From: Sporosarcina obsidiansis
Lineage (GTDB): Bacteria; Bacillota; Bacilli; Bacillales_A; Planococcaceae
NCBI RefSeq assembly: GCF_009651005.1
Contig: NZ_WHVW01000004.1
Span: forward strand, 124,001 to 188,000
Reading direction: 5' to 3'
Length of the DNA stretch: 64,000 bases
Below the pieces are notes generated by a model, which was given only the letters and a program-made list of their open reading frames with translations, was not told the DNA's origin and searched no databases. Shown one piece after another: positions 50,233-58,825 of this stretch (its first letter is position 1; each line of letters begins with the position of its first letter). The translations under genes were made by a program, and so were the position numbers.

Positions 50233-51027
50233 ATGGGAGAATGGTATGTCGAATATGAGATTCAAGTCAATCGGCCCGGCTTGCTTGGAGATATTGCATC
50301 CCTGCTCGGCATGTTACGAGTAGATATTGTCACAATCAATGGTGTAGATGGAAGATATCGCGGTATGCTTGTGCAAACAGATCATGATCAGCAAATCAAA
50401 CGTTTTGAATTAATTGCTTCTACTATGGATACGATTGTAATTCATAAGATTAGAGAGCCTAAACTGAGGGATGTATTGGCAGTGCGCCACGGTCATTATA
50501 TTCAACGTGGCACGGATGATCGTAAAACATTTCAGTTCATTCGAAGCGAACTCGGAATCCTAGTAGACTTTTTAGCGGAGATCTTCAAACAAGAAGGACA
50601 CAAGCTAATAGGCGTGCGAGGGATGCCGAGAGTTGGTAAAACGGAATCGGTTGTTGCTGCTAGTGTTTGTGCTAATAAAAAATGGGTTTTTCTATCATCC
50701 ACAATGATTAAGCAAACGGTGCGTACTAGTATGATGGGAGACGAATTTTCTAACGACAATATTTTTATTCTGGATGGTATTGTGACTCGAAAATCTTCAG
50801 ACGAGCGGCATATGCAACTAGTTCGTGAAGTGATGAGTTTACCTACGATTAAAGTGGTTGAACACCCTGATATGTTCGTGAAGCAATCTGAATACACCAT
50901 TGATGATTTTGACATTATTATTGAATTGCGATCAAATGTAGATCAGGAAATTACATACGAAATTCTGGAGAAGAACGACCAGATGTCTGATCGTGGTTCA
51001 ATGGGCGGTTTTGATATGTTTAACTAA
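50233..51027 (+). CDS. ymfK: YmfK-like DUF3388 protein with ACT-like and P-loop regions
   Basis: A 264-residue protein. Residues 1-75 look like an ACT domain (YEIQVNRPGLLGDIASLLGML). Residues 130-137 (GMPRVGKT) form a Walker A motif, followed by VFLSSTMIKQ and a hydrophobic strand before ILDG that may be Walker B. Function unknown. ATG 50233 is 8 bases from AAGGAG; GTG 50224 overlaps that site. ymfJ, normally in front, is missing. Confidence 0.8.
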   Translation: MGEWYVEYEIQVNRPGLLGDIASLLGMLRVDIVTINGVDGRYRGMLVQTDHDQQIKRFELIASTMDTIVIHKIREPKLRDVLAVRHGHYIQRGTDDRKTFQFIRSELGILVDFLAEIFKQEGHKLIGVRGMPRVGKTESVVAASVCANKKWVFLSSTMIKQTVRTSMMGDEFSNDNIFILDGIVTRKSSDERHMQLVREVMSLPTIKVVEHPDMFVKQSEYTIDDFDIIIELRSNVDQEITYEILEKNDQMSDRGSMGGFDMFN

Positions 51028-51072
51028 ATTCAGTGAAAGCTCCGGTAGATATCTCAGATTTTAAGAAGTGCT
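51028..51072 (+). repeat. Degenerate trace of repeat family B
   Basis: ATTCAGTGAAAGCTCCGG followed by TAGATATCTCAGATTTTAAG aligns with the family B core at 20.5 kb (CCAGATAAAGCCTCCGG, then CGGATGTCATGGATTTTGAG). Terminal inverted repeats are not visible. Confidence 0.4.
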
Positions 51073-51145
51073 TTTCGAGTGAACTCAAAAAAACCTAGAC
51101 GTAGTTACATCGAAGTGTAATGGAGTTGAATTTAGTAGAAGTCCT

Positions 51146-51161
51146 TCACTTATATAAGTGA
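51146..51161 (+). promoter_or_regulatory. Perfect 16-bp palindrome upstream of rodZ
   Basis: TCACTTATATAAGTGA ends 36 bases before the rodZ start codon. It could be an operator for a dimeric repressor overlapping a TATATA-type -10 region. Confidence 0.4.
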
Positions 51162-51197
51162 CAGAAATGATTTTGATTAATTAGGTAGGTGTTAAAA

Positions 51198-52073
51198 TTG
51201 ACTGGATTAGGTGCTCGCTTAAAAGAAGCGAGAGTCGCGAAAGGTTATACGTTGGATGATTTACAAGGCATTACAAAAATCCAGAAGCGTTACCTTTCGG
51301 GTATTGAAAATGAAGATTACAGTACGATGCCCGGTGCGTTCTATATACGCGCCTTCATCAAACAATATGCTGAAGCAGTTGATTTGGATGCAGATGAGAT
51401 GCTGGCTCTCTATAAAGAAGAGTCCCGGGAAGCTCCTGATGAAGAGCGTGAGGTGGTTGCACCGACAACACTTCAACGCAGTTCAGGTCTGAAAACTAAC
51501 AGTAAATTAAAAGAAATAATGCCCAAAATTATTGTGGCTTTATTTATTGTGATGATTATTGTCATTGTGTATATCTTATTTAGGGAAAAAGCTTCGGATA
51601 CTCCTGGAGGAAAAGAACAACCGACACAAAATGTACCTGTCATCGAACAACCAAAAGAACAGCCAGATATTGAAAAGCCCGCTGACGGTGAAGATGGTTC
51701 AGCAGAAGAACAACCAGAACCAGATACTGAAGAACCAATTGACGAAGAAATTGTTCAACAACTGGAATTACAATCCAGTGCGGGAGAAACATCGACGTTT
51801 ACGCTATCCGATGCTGAACAATTGAAACTTGTCATTAAGACATCTGGGGATTCTTGGATTTCCGTTACTGATCAGCAAGGTGTCGAAAGAATGCCTCAAC
51901 CTGGAGGTAGAATTATGACAGCAGGCGAGACTGTGGAGATCGATGCTACTGACGTCACTAGTGTGCGTATACGAGTAGGGCGGACAAATTCTACAGAAAT
52001 TCTTGTCAATGATCAGCCGTTAGACTATCCAAATGAACTTCTAACACAAAATATCATTATTCAAAAACCGTAG
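51198..52073 (+). CDS. rodZ: RodZ-like helix-turn-helix membrane protein
   Basis: A 291-residue RodZ (YmfM) family protein linking MreB to cell shape and wall synthesis. Cytoplasmic HTH_25 domain (LGARLKEARVAKGYTLDD, about 3-65), one membrane segment (about 113-132), an acidic Pro/Glu-rich spacer, and an extracellular DUF4115 beta domain (about 195-290). The start is TTG 51198, 6 bases after AGGTAGGTG; the in-frame GTG 51189 lies within that site. Confidence 0.92.
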   Translation: MTGLGARLKEARVAKGYTLDDLQGITKIQKRYLSGIENEDYSTMPGAFYIRAFIKQYAEAVDLDADEMLALYKEESREAPDEEREVVAPTTLQRSSGLKTNSKLKEIMPKIIVALFIVMIIVIVYILFREKASDTPGGKEQPTQNVPVIEQPKEQPDIEKPADGEDGSAEEQPEPDTEEPIDEEIVQQLELQSSAGETSTFTLSDAEQLKLVIKTSGDSWISVTDQQGVERMPQPGGRIMTAGETVEIDATDVTSVRIRVGRTNSTEILVNDQPLDYPNELLTQNIIIQKP

Positions 52074-52074
52074 T

Positions 52075-52110
52075 AAAATAGTCATCTCAAGGGATGACTA
52101 TTTTGTCATT
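52075..52110 (+). terminator. Terminator after rodZ
   Basis: 11-bp perfect stem AAAATAGTCAT / ATGACTATTTT, starting two bases after the rodZ stop. Confidence 0.8.
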
Positions 52111-52152
52111 CATAAGAAATAATAAAGCGGTAGCAAGAAAGGTGGAAGTATT

Positions 52153-52731
52153 ATGAATTTGCCTAATAAAATCACATTATCAAGGGTATTGATGATTCCG
52201 ATTTTCATCGTGTTCATGGTAGTAGATTTTGGATGGGGTATTATTAAAATTGGTGGCGTTGAAATGCCGATTGAACATCTTGTCGGTGCCATAATTTTCA
52301 TTGTGGCATCTACAACAGATTGGCTGGACGGCTACTTAGCAAGAAAAAACAATTTAGTGACCAATATGGGGAAATTTTTAGATCCACTGGCAGATAAATT
52401 ACTCGTTTCGGCTGCATTTATTTTGCTTGTTGAGATGGGGGTAGCACCTGCATGGGTCGTGATTATTATTATAAGCCGTGAATTTGCAGTGACAGGTCTC
52501 CGCTTGATTTTAGCAGGTGGAGGAGAAGTGGTGGCAGCCAATCAGCTAGGTAAAATAAAAACTGTAACACAGTTGTTGGCCATTTCTTTCCTTCTATTAC
52601 ACAATATTTTCTTTGAATCGATCGGTATTCCTTTCGGCACGATCATGCTTTATATCGCACTATTATTTACTATCTGGTCAGGGGTAGACTATTTCATCAA
52701 GAATCGGAAAGTTTTAGTCGAGTCAATGTGA
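52153..52731 (+). CDS. pgsA: Phosphatidylglycerophosphate synthase
   Basis: A 192-residue membrane enzyme that makes PGP from CDP-diacylglycerol and glycerol-3-phosphate. The CDP-alcohol phosphotransferase motif DWLDGYLARKNNLVTNMG followed by KFLDPLADK is complete; about five hydrophobic segments. AAGGTGG precedes the ATG. Confidence 0.97.
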   Translation: MNLPNKITLSRVLMIPIFIVFMVVDFGWGIIKIGGVEMPIEHLVGAIIFIVASTTDWLDGYLARKNNLVTNMGKFLDPLADKLLVSAAFILLVEMGVAPAWVVIIIISREFAVTGLRLILAGGGEVVAANQLGKIKTVTQLLAISFLLLHNIFFESIGIPFGTIMLYIALLFTIWSGVDYFIKNRKVLVESM

Positions 52732-52747
52732 GGAGTGGAATCTATTC

Positions 52748-54004
52748 ATGAAAGCGGAAATCATTGCAGTGGGGTCGGAGCTTTTATTAGGTCAAATCAC
52801 CAATACGAATGCAAAATTTATCTCTGCTAGATTGGCGGAGGCAGGCATCGATGTTTATTATCATACAGTGGTAGGAGATAATCCAGATCGTCTTGCACAA
52901 GCTATTCAATTGGCTCAGCAAAGAGCTGATATTCTAATATTTAGTGGTGGGTTAGGACCTACAAAAGATGATTTGACAAAAGAAACGATCGCACGACAAT
53001 TAGGTTGTGGCCTTGTTTCAGATAGCGAAGCCTTAGAGACGATTCAGCAGTATTTTATACGAGTCGGAAAAGACATGACGGAAAATAATAAAAAGCAAGC
53101 TCTCGTCTTAGAAGGTGCGAAAGTATTGCCGAATCGGCATGGGATGGCGCCGGGGATGGCAATTGAAAAAGATGGTGTGCAATACCTTCTATTGCCAGGG
53201 CCACCTCATGAACTGGAGCCAATGTTTGAAAATGAAGCTATTCCTTATTTATTGGGTGTGTTTGGTAAGCAAGACATTATCTCATCTAAAGTTTTAAAAT
53301 TTCAGGGTATAGGTGAATCGGAACTAGAATATCGAATCCAAACCATACTTGAAAAACAAACAAACCCTACAATTGCTCCGTTAGCTTCTCCAGGTGCAGT
53401 AATATTGCGTATGACCGCAAAAGCTAAGTCCGAAGAAGAAGCGCAACAGTTAATACTGCCTGTTGAACAAGAGATTCGTTCCGTTGTGGGTGAGTATATT
53501 TATGGAGTCGATAATGATACATTGGCTTCAAAAACTACTGAACTGCTACTGCAAAATGATTGGTCTATTTCCGCTGCAGAAAGCTTAACTTCAGGGATGT
53601 TCATGGCAGAGCTTGGGTCAGAGCCTGGAATTGGTAATGCACTAAAGGGTGGAGTCGTTGTTTATAATAAAGAAATGAAAATAGAACAGCTTGGAATTTT
53701 ACCATCTTTATTAGAGTATCATGGAATCGTGAGTGCGGAATGTGCAGAAGCTCTAGCGGAAAGTGTTAAGGAACGTTTTGCTACTACATTTGGTGTTGGG
53801 TTAACAGGTGCAGCTGGTCCTGAGTCACACGATGGTGAGCCGCCTGGTACCGTATGGATTGGTATAGCAGCAGAAGGCATGAAGACTGCTTCTTATAAGT
53901 TGCAATTATCAGGTACACGCAATTCAAATCGCAAACGCTCGGTGCAGTTTGCATTGCATTATTTAATTCGGAAAATGAAAGAGAAAAAAGAATTGAAATA
54001 TTGA
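52748..54004 (+). CDS. cinA: CinA family competence/damage-inducible protein
   Basis: A 418-residue CinA with an N-terminal molybdopterin-binding-like (COG1058) domain (AEIIAVGSELLLGQITNTNA; FSGGLGPTKDDLTKE) and a C-terminal PncC-type domain (SAAESLTSGMFMAELG; GLTGAAGPE) that can deamidate NMN in relatives. It sits before recA as in most Firmicutes. AGGAGTGG precedes the ATG. Confidence 0.95.
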   Translation: MKAEIIAVGSELLLGQITNTNAKFISARLAEAGIDVYYHTVVGDNPDRLAQAIQLAQQRADILIFSGGLGPTKDDLTKETIARQLGCGLVSDSEALETIQQYFIRVGKDMTENNKKQALVLEGAKVLPNRHGMAPGMAIEKDGVQYLLLPGPPHELEPMFENEAIPYLLGVFGKQDIISSKVLKFQGIGESELEYRIQTILEKQTNPTIAPLASPGAVILRMTAKAKSEEEAQQLILPVEQEIRSVVGEYIYGVDNDTLASKTTELLLQNDWSISAAESLTSGMFMAELGSEPGIGNALKGGVVVYNKEMKIEQLGILPSLLEYHGIVSAECAEALAESVKERFATTFGVGLTGAAGPESHDGEPPGTVWIGIAAEGMKTASYKLQLSGTRNSNRKRSVQFALHYLIRKMKEKKELKY

Positions 54005-54085
54005 TTTTTGATGCTGATTTCGATAGTATAAATTAATTTTACTCCTTATTAACCGACTAATTTTCATTTTTAACGTTTAAATTAT

Positions 54086-54099
54086 CGAATACCCGTTCG
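54086..54099 (+). promoter_or_regulatory. LexA (DinR) SOS box upstream of recA
   Basis: CGAATACCCGTTCG matches the Gram-positive consensus CGAACnnnnGTTCG at all but one arm position. It lies 8 bp before the putative -35 of recA, consistent with LexA repression and DNA-damage induction. Confidence 0.8.
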
Positions 54100-54107
54100 T
54101 TTATTTG

Positions 54108-54136
54108 TTGTGTAATTCAATGGGAAAAGGTATAAT
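54108..54136 (+). promoter_or_regulatory. recA promoter
   Basis: TTGTGT (54108-54113), 17 bp, perfect TATAAT (54131-54136), 33 bp before the recA start codon. Confidence 0.65.
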
Positions 54137-54169
54137 AGAAATAGAAAAAGAGTTGAGGAGGAATTTTAA

Positions 54170-55231
54170 TTGAGCGATCGTAAAGCGGCTTTAGATATGG
54201 CATTAAAACAAATAGAAAAGCAATTTGGTAAAGGTTCTGTAATGAAACTTGGAGAAAAAACAGATCTTCAAATTGCTACATCTTCTTCAGGTTCGTTAGC
54301 ATTGGATGCAGCCCTCGGGATTGGCGGATATCCGCGTGGTCGAGTAATTGAAGTATATGGACCAGAAAGTTCGGGTAAAACGACAGTAGCGCTGCACGCT
54401 ATCGCGGAAGTTCAAGCAAACGGAGGGCAAGCAGCCTTTATTGACGCGGAGCATGCATTAGATCCTGTGTACGCCCAAAAGCTTGGTGTCAACATTGATG
54501 AATTGCTTTTGTCTCAACCTGACACAGGAGAGCAGGCATTGGAAATAGCGGAAGCACTAGTGCGTAGCGGCGCAGTTGATATTATCGTAGTAGACTCTGT
54601 AGCTGCATTAGTACCAAAAGCTGAAATTGAAGGAGAAATGGGAGACGCGCATGTCGGATTGCAGGCTCGTTTGATGTCCCAAGCTTTACGTAAACTTTCT
54701 GGTGCGATCAATAAGTCCAACACGATCGCAGTATTCATCAACCAAATTCGTGAAAAAGTGGGTGTCATGTTCGGTAATCCCGAAGTTACACCTGGTGGTA
54801 GAGCGCTTAAATTCTATTCTTCTGTACGACTTGAAGTTCGTAGAGGAGAAGCGATTAAGCAAGGAAACGATATTATGGGGAATAAGACAAGAATCCGTGT
54901 AGTAAAAAATAAAGTCGCTCCTCCTTTCCGGACAGCAGAAGTAGATATTATGTATGGAGAAGGAATTTCGAAAGAAGGAGAAATTCTTGACCTGGGTGCA
55001 GAATTGGAAGTAGTCCAAAAAAGCGGTGCATGGTACTCTTATGAAGGAGAGCGTTTAGGACAAGGGCGAGAAAACGCGAAACAATTCTTAAAGGAAAATA
55101 AAGAAATGCGTTCAGAAATAGCTGGTAAAATCCGTGAAACATACGGCTTGGATAATACCAATTATGTAATTGCAGCTCATGAGGAAGAAGACGAGCTAGA
55201 AGAATTGCTATTAATTCCTGATGAAAAATAA
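54170..55231 (+). CDS. recA: Recombinase RecA
   Basis: RecA (353 residues) forms the strand-exchange filament and triggers LexA self-cleavage. Walker A GPESSGKT is at 64-71; the L1/L2 regions ([40 protein letters not shown]) are intact. The C-terminal tail is acidic as usual. The start is TTG 54170, 8 bases after GAGGAGG. Confidence 0.98.
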   Translation: MSDRKAALDMALKQIEKQFGKGSVMKLGEKTDLQIATSSSGSLALDAALGIGGYPRGRVIEVYGPESSGKTTVALHAIAEVQANGGQAAFIDAEHALDPVYAQKLGVNIDELLLSQPDTGEQALEIAEALVRSGAVDIIVVDSVAALVPKAEIEGEMGDAHVGLQARLMSQALRKLSGAINKSNTIAVFINQIREKVGVMFGNPEVTPGGRALKFYSSVRLEVRRGEAIKQGNDIMGNKTRIRVVKNKVAPPFRTAEVDIMYGEGISKEGEILDLGAELEVVQKSGAWYSYEGERLGQGRENAKQFLKENKEMRSEIAGKIRETYGLDNTNYVIAAHEEEDELEELLLIPDEK

Positions 55232-55243
55232 ATTCGTAAGCTC

Positions 55244-55273
55244 AGTCCGCCATCTTTTCTGGCGGACTTTTTA
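55244..55273 (+). terminator. Terminator after recA
   Basis: 9-bp perfect stem AGTCCGCCA / TGGCGGACT with a 7-nt loop and a TTTTTAT tail. Confidence 0.85.
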
Positions 55274-55297
55274 TATGCGATTTTCATTCGTCATTCC

Positions 55298-55326
55298 TTG
55301 ACACAATAAAAATACAACTATACAAT
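55298..55326 (+). promoter_or_regulatory. Strong SigA promoter before small ORF and rny
   Basis: Consensus TTGACA (55298-55303), exactly 17 bp, TACAAT (55321-55326). It would drive a leader of about 150 nt, the 48-residue frame at 55482 and then rny. Confidence 0.8.
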
Positions 55327-55481
55327 TAAAGTGGCGTACTATATATGCCTTACATTGATCAAACCAATGAATTGTTTTTTTGGCAGTATGTTGATTTTAA
55401 CTTAATTCAGCAAACACTTTACTCATCTTTTAAGTAGAAAAATGAATGCCAAACAGTCCCGAAACAGCAGGGAGGATCTAC

Positions 55482-55628
55482 ATGCCCTTCCGTTGGATTA
55501 AGTTAGAGCCTCAGGCGTATTCACAAATACTAGGGACATTACCGGGCTTGCCCGTTAAAAATGAAAATGTGGAGTACATCCGCCTTGGCAAAATTAATTA
55601 TACGAGCCGACTGAAAAGAAAAGAATAA
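55482..55628 (+). CDS. Candidate 48-residue small protein upstream of rny
   Basis: The frame begins at ATG 55482, 5 bases after AGGGAGGA (55469-55476), and encodes a basic, Tyr-containing 48-residue protein ([19 protein letters not shown] near the start, LKRKE at the end). It ends 19 bp before the rny start and sits under a strong promoter. I do not recognise the protein. A longer version from 55446 lacks a ribosome binding site. It could be a leader peptide or an independent small protein. Confidence 0.5.
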   Translation: MPFRWIKLEPQAYSQILGTLPGLPVKNENVEYIRLGKINYTSRLKRKE

Positions 55629-55647
55629 GCAGGAGGAGGTGACCTCA

Positions 55648-57207
55648 ATGGGTGTTGAAATACTCATCTCCGTTTTGCTAAGTCTCATCGTCGGTGCAGT
55701 TGTTAGCTTTTTTATATTGAAAAATGTGAATGATTCAAAAGTGACTGGTGCCAAGCAAACGGCGAATCAAATCGTCGAAGAGGCGAAGCGTGAAGCGGAG
55801 TCAGTAAAGAAAGAGGCACTATTAGAAGCGAAAGATGAAACTCACGAACTACGAATTGAAGCGGAGACAGAAGTCCGTGAGAGAAGGACGGAATTGCAGA
55901 AACAAGAAAACCGTCTTTTGCAACGGGAAGAAAATCTTGATCGCAAGGACGATGCGCTCAATAAAAGAGAAGCAAGTCTAGAGCGCAAAGAAGATGCGCT
56001 TTTAGAAAGACAACAGCATATTGAACGGATGGAACGCAAAGCGGAAGAACTCGTTACCGCTCAGAAGACAGAGCTAGAAAGAATTTCTTCTCTGACAAGA
56101 GATGAAGCGAAACGCATCATATTGGAAGACGTAGAAGACGAGCTATCCACTGATATTGCGGTCATGACCAAAGAATCGGAACAACGTGCAAAAGAAGAGT
56201 CTGAGCGGAAAGCACGCGAGATTTTGTCACTTGCATTACAACGGTTTGCAGCTGATCATGTTGCAGAAACTACAGTTTCTGTCGTCAATTTACCAAATGA
56301 CGAAATGAAAGGTCGTATTATTGGTCGAGAAGGGCGTAATATTCGTACACTTGAGACGTTGACGGGTATCGATTTAATCATTGATGACACACCGGAAGCG
56401 GTTATCTTATCAGGTTTTGATCCAATACGAAGAGAAACTGCTAGATTAGCGCTTGAGAAACTTGTACAGGATGGAAGAATACATCCTGCACGTATTGAAG
56501 AAATGGTGGACAAGTCTAGAAGAGAAGTGGACGAGCTGATCCGAGAAAAAGGTGAACAAACTACTTTTGATGTAGGTGTTCACAATTTACATCCGGATCT
56601 GATCAAAATTCTAGGTCGTTTGCATTTCCGTACAAGTTATGGACAAAACGTGTTGAAACACTCTATCGAAGTGGCTTATTTATCAGGCTTACTGGCAGCG
56701 GAGTTGGGTGAAGACGTGACACTAGCTAGACGAGCAGGCTTGCTGCATGATATCGGTAAAGCAATCGATCATGAAGTAGAAGGAAGTCATGTTCAGATTG
56801 GTGTTGAATTGGCAACGAAATATAAAGAACATCCGGTGGTCATCAACAGTATTGCTTCTCACCATGGTGACGAAGAAGCGACGTCTGTCATTGCAGTACT
56901 AGTCGCAGCAGCAGATGCACTTTCCGCTGCAAGACCAGGTGCGCGAAGTGAGACATTGGAGAATTATATTAAACGTTTGCAAAAACTTGAGGAAATCTCT
57001 GAATCATACGAAGGCGTTGAAAAGTCATTTGCTATCCAAGCGGGACGCGAAGTACGAATTATAGTACGACCGGAGCAGATTGATGATATTACGGCACATC
57101 GTTTAGCACGAGATATTCGAAAACAGATAGAAGAAGAATTGAACTATCCAGGGCATATTAAAGTGACGGTCATTCGGGAGACCCGTGCAGTGGAGTATGC
57201 TAAATAA
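55648..57207 (+). CDS. rny: Ribonuclease Y
   Basis: RNase Y (519 residues), the membrane-bound endoribonuclease that starts mRNA decay. N-terminal membrane helix (about 4-25), long Glu/Arg-rich coiled coil (about 30-185), KH domain ([20 protein letters not shown]), HD domain ([10 protein letters not shown]) and C-terminal domain. ATG 55648 is 8 bases from GGAGGAGGTG; GTG 55639 lies inside that site. Confidence 0.97.
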   Translation: MGVEILISVLLSLIVGAVVSFFILKNVNDSKVTGAKQTANQIVEEAKREAESVKKEALLEAKDETHELRIEAETEVRERRTELQKQENRLLQREENLDRKDDALNKREASLERKEDALLERQQHIERMERKAEELVTAQKTELERISSLTRDEAKRIILEDVEDELSTDIAVMTKESEQRAKEESERKAREILSLALQRFAADHVAETTVSVVNLPNDEMKGRIIGREGRNIRTLETLTGIDLIIDDTPEAVILSGFDPIRRETARLALEKLVQDGRIHPARIEEMVDKSRREVDELIREKGEQTTFDVGVHNLHPDLIKILGRLHFRTSYGQNVLKHSIEVAYLSGLLAAELGEDVTLARRAGLLHDIGKAIDHEVEGSHVQIGVELATKYKEHPVVINSIASHHGDEEATSVIAVLVAAADALSAARPGARSETLENYIKRLQKLEEISESYEGVEKSFAIQAGREVRIIVRPEQIDDITAHRLARDIRKQIEEELNYPGHIKVTVIRETRAVEYAK

Positions 57208-57220
57208 AGACAAGTAATAA

Positions 57221-57254
57221 AACAGCTTCCGGTTCGTTTTGGAAGCTGTTTTTA
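57221..57254 (+). terminator. Terminator after rny
   Basis: 10-bp perfect stem AACAGCTTCC / GGAAGCTGTT with a 10-nt loop and a TTTAT tail; repeat family B begins directly after it. Confidence 0.85.
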
Positions 57255-57340
57255 TCTGGGTTCAGTTGGAGCTCGGGTGCCTAATGAATCCAGACAAAGT
57301 CTCCTGTGGATGCCAAAGGTTTTCAAAGGAAATCTTCCGG
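57255..57340 (+). repeat. Repeat family B copy after rny
   Basis: TCTGGGTTCA (57255-57264) pairs with TGAATCCAGA (57285-57294), followed by CAAAGTCTCC, TGTGGATGCCAAAGG and TTTTCAAAGG, which align with the copy at 20.5 kb. The apical loop is 20 nt here against about 68 nt there. Noncoding. Confidence 0.65.
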
Positions 57341-57388
57341 TTTGCTTGGAGGTCTGAACGTAATTGATTTAAGAAAAGGAGTTTTTTG

Positions 57389-58186
57389 ATGAGAGTACTA
57401 TTTATTGGAGATATCGTAGGGTCGATGGGGCGAGAAATGGTGATAGATTATTTACCGCGTCTGAAAAGGAAATACCAAGCTGACGTAATTATTGCGAATG
57501 GGGAAAATGCTGCTTCGGGGAGAGGAATTACAAAAGCGATTTATCAGGATTTATTACACGCAGGTGTGGATGTCATTACCATGGGTAATCACACATGGGA
57601 TCAAAAAGAAATTTTTGACTTTATTGATGACGTTGATTATTTAATACGCCCTGCTAACTTCTCCGATCAAGCGCCTGGAAAAGGCATGACAACGATTACT
57701 AAAAATGGTGTAACTCTCTCGGTTATTAATCTGCACGGCCGGACATTCTTACCTCCACATGATGATCCATTTGCAAAAGGGGATGAGTTGATAGAAGAAG
57801 CTAAAAATATTTCACCTCTTGTTTTTGTTGACTTTCATGCGGAAGCTACTAGTGAGAAAATCGCTATGGGTTGGCATTTCGATGGCAGAGCATCAGTAGT
57901 AGTTGGCACACATACGCATGTGCAAACAGCAGATGATCGAATCCTTCCAGGTGGTACGGCTTATTTGACAGATGCCGGGATGACGGGGCCATACGATGAA
58001 ATACTCGGAATGAAAAAAGAAGATGTGCTTTATCGATTCTACACAAATCTACCTACTCGGTTTGAAGTGCCGAAAAAAGGAAGATCTCAGCTCAATGGTA
58101 TGTTCGTAGAACTGGATGATACGACGGGAAAAGCCTTATCAATTGAACGGATTAGAATTAACGAAGATCATCCTTTTACAAACTGA
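57389..58186 (+). CDS. ymdB: YmdB, metallophosphoesterase
   Basis: A 265-residue calcineurin-like phosphodiesterase; B. subtilis YmdB has activity on cyclic nucleotides and affects biofilm/motility choice. Metal ligands lie in GDIVGSMGR, GENAASG, MGNHTWD, DFHAEATSEK and GTHTHVQT. ATG 57389 follows AAAAGGAG; TTG 57386 is less well spaced. Downstream of rny as in Bacillus. Confidence 0.94.
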   Translation: MRVLFIGDIVGSMGREMVIDYLPRLKRKYQADVIIANGENAASGRGITKAIYQDLLHAGVDVITMGNHTWDQKEIFDFIDDVDYLIRPANFSDQAPGKGMTTITKNGVTLSVINLHGRTFLPPHDDPFAKGDELIEEAKNISPLVFVDFHAEATSEKIAMGWHFDGRASVVVGTHTHVQTADDRILPGGTAYLTDAGMTGPYDEILGMKKEDVLYRFYTNLPTRFEVPKKGRSQLNGMFVELDDTTGKALSIERIRINEDHPFTN

Positions 58187-58278
58187 TCTGAATAGTGTCT
58201 AAAACCTCTTTACCTATCATAGGATGACTTATGGAATACACTCTTTCCATAGACATTGCAAAATAAGGAGGAAATATC

Positions 58279-58545
58279 GTGAGTCCCTTGAAAGTATCTT
58301 CCAGATCGAATCCAAACTCCGTAGCAGGTGCATTAGTTGCGGTGATTCGTGAACAGGGTTATGCAGAAATCCAGGCAGTCGGAGCAGGCGCATTAAATCA
58401 AGCAGTCAAAGCAGTTGCAATTGCTAGAGGATTTGTAGCACCAAGTGGCGGGGATCTAGTTTGTGCTCCAGCTTTTACTGATATTGAAATTAATGGGGAA
58501 GGGCGGACTGCTCTCAAGCTCCTCGTTGAAAAAAAGAGTCGTTAA
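58279..58545 (+). CDS. spoVS: Stage V sporulation protein S
   Basis: SpoVS (88 residues), a small Alba-like protein needed for sporulation beyond stage V. The block VGAGALNQAVKAVAIARGF is nearly identical to B. subtilis. It starts with GTG 58279 after AGGAGG. Confidence 0.95.
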   Translation: MSPLKVSSRSNPNSVAGALVAVIREQGYAEIQAVGAGALNQAVKAVAIARGFVAPSGGDLVCAPAFTDIEINGEGRTALKLLVEKKSR

Positions 58546-58600
58546 CAGTGATTTTGTGTGAAAGATAGCTTTTACATCTAAAAATTAGATCAGTTTTGTT

Positions 58601-58680
58601 CTAGGGATTGAACGGGTGGTAGACTTTCGTGTAAAGTATCTGCCTGGAGCGTAAATCCTAGTACATGAAGCAAGCATTGA
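58601..58680 (+). ncRNA. Candidate structured RNA between spoVS and miaB
   Basis: CTAGGGATT (58601-58609) pairs with AATCCTAG (58654-58661) with one bulged G, continued by ACG/CGT (58612-58614 with 58650-58652). An internal loop GGT/TGGAG leads to GGTAGA/TCTGCC (58618-58623 with 58639-58644) and CTTT/AAAG with a TA bulge and a CGTGT loop. A 19-nt linker joins it to the terminator at 58681. It could be a small RNA, the 3' end of the spoVS mRNA, or a leader element for miaB. Class not recognised. Confidence 0.45.
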
Positions 58681-58714
58681 AAGATCACGGAGCTACATGC
58701 CGTGGTCTTTTTTT
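58681..58714 (+). terminator. Terminator upstream of miaB
   Basis: 9-bp stem AGATCACGG / CCGTGGTCT (one G-U) with a 9-nt loop and a T7 run; it ends the transcript carrying the hairpin at 58601 and/or spoVS. Confidence 0.85.
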
Positions 58715-58746
58715 CATGACAAACAAGCAACAATTTTGCCCTTTGC

Positions 58747-58775
58747 TGTCATATCTAACAAAAGTTCAGTATAAT
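58747..58775 (+). promoter_or_regulatory. miaB promoter
   Basis: Perfect -10 TATAAT (58770-58775) with a weak -35 TGTCAT at 17 bp (58747-58752), about 50 bp before the miaB ATG and downstream of a terminator. Confidence 0.5.
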
Positions 58776-58825
58776 AACATCATGTATGCTTATTTCCCGA
58801 TAAGTAATAGAAAGGGGCTACTGCA

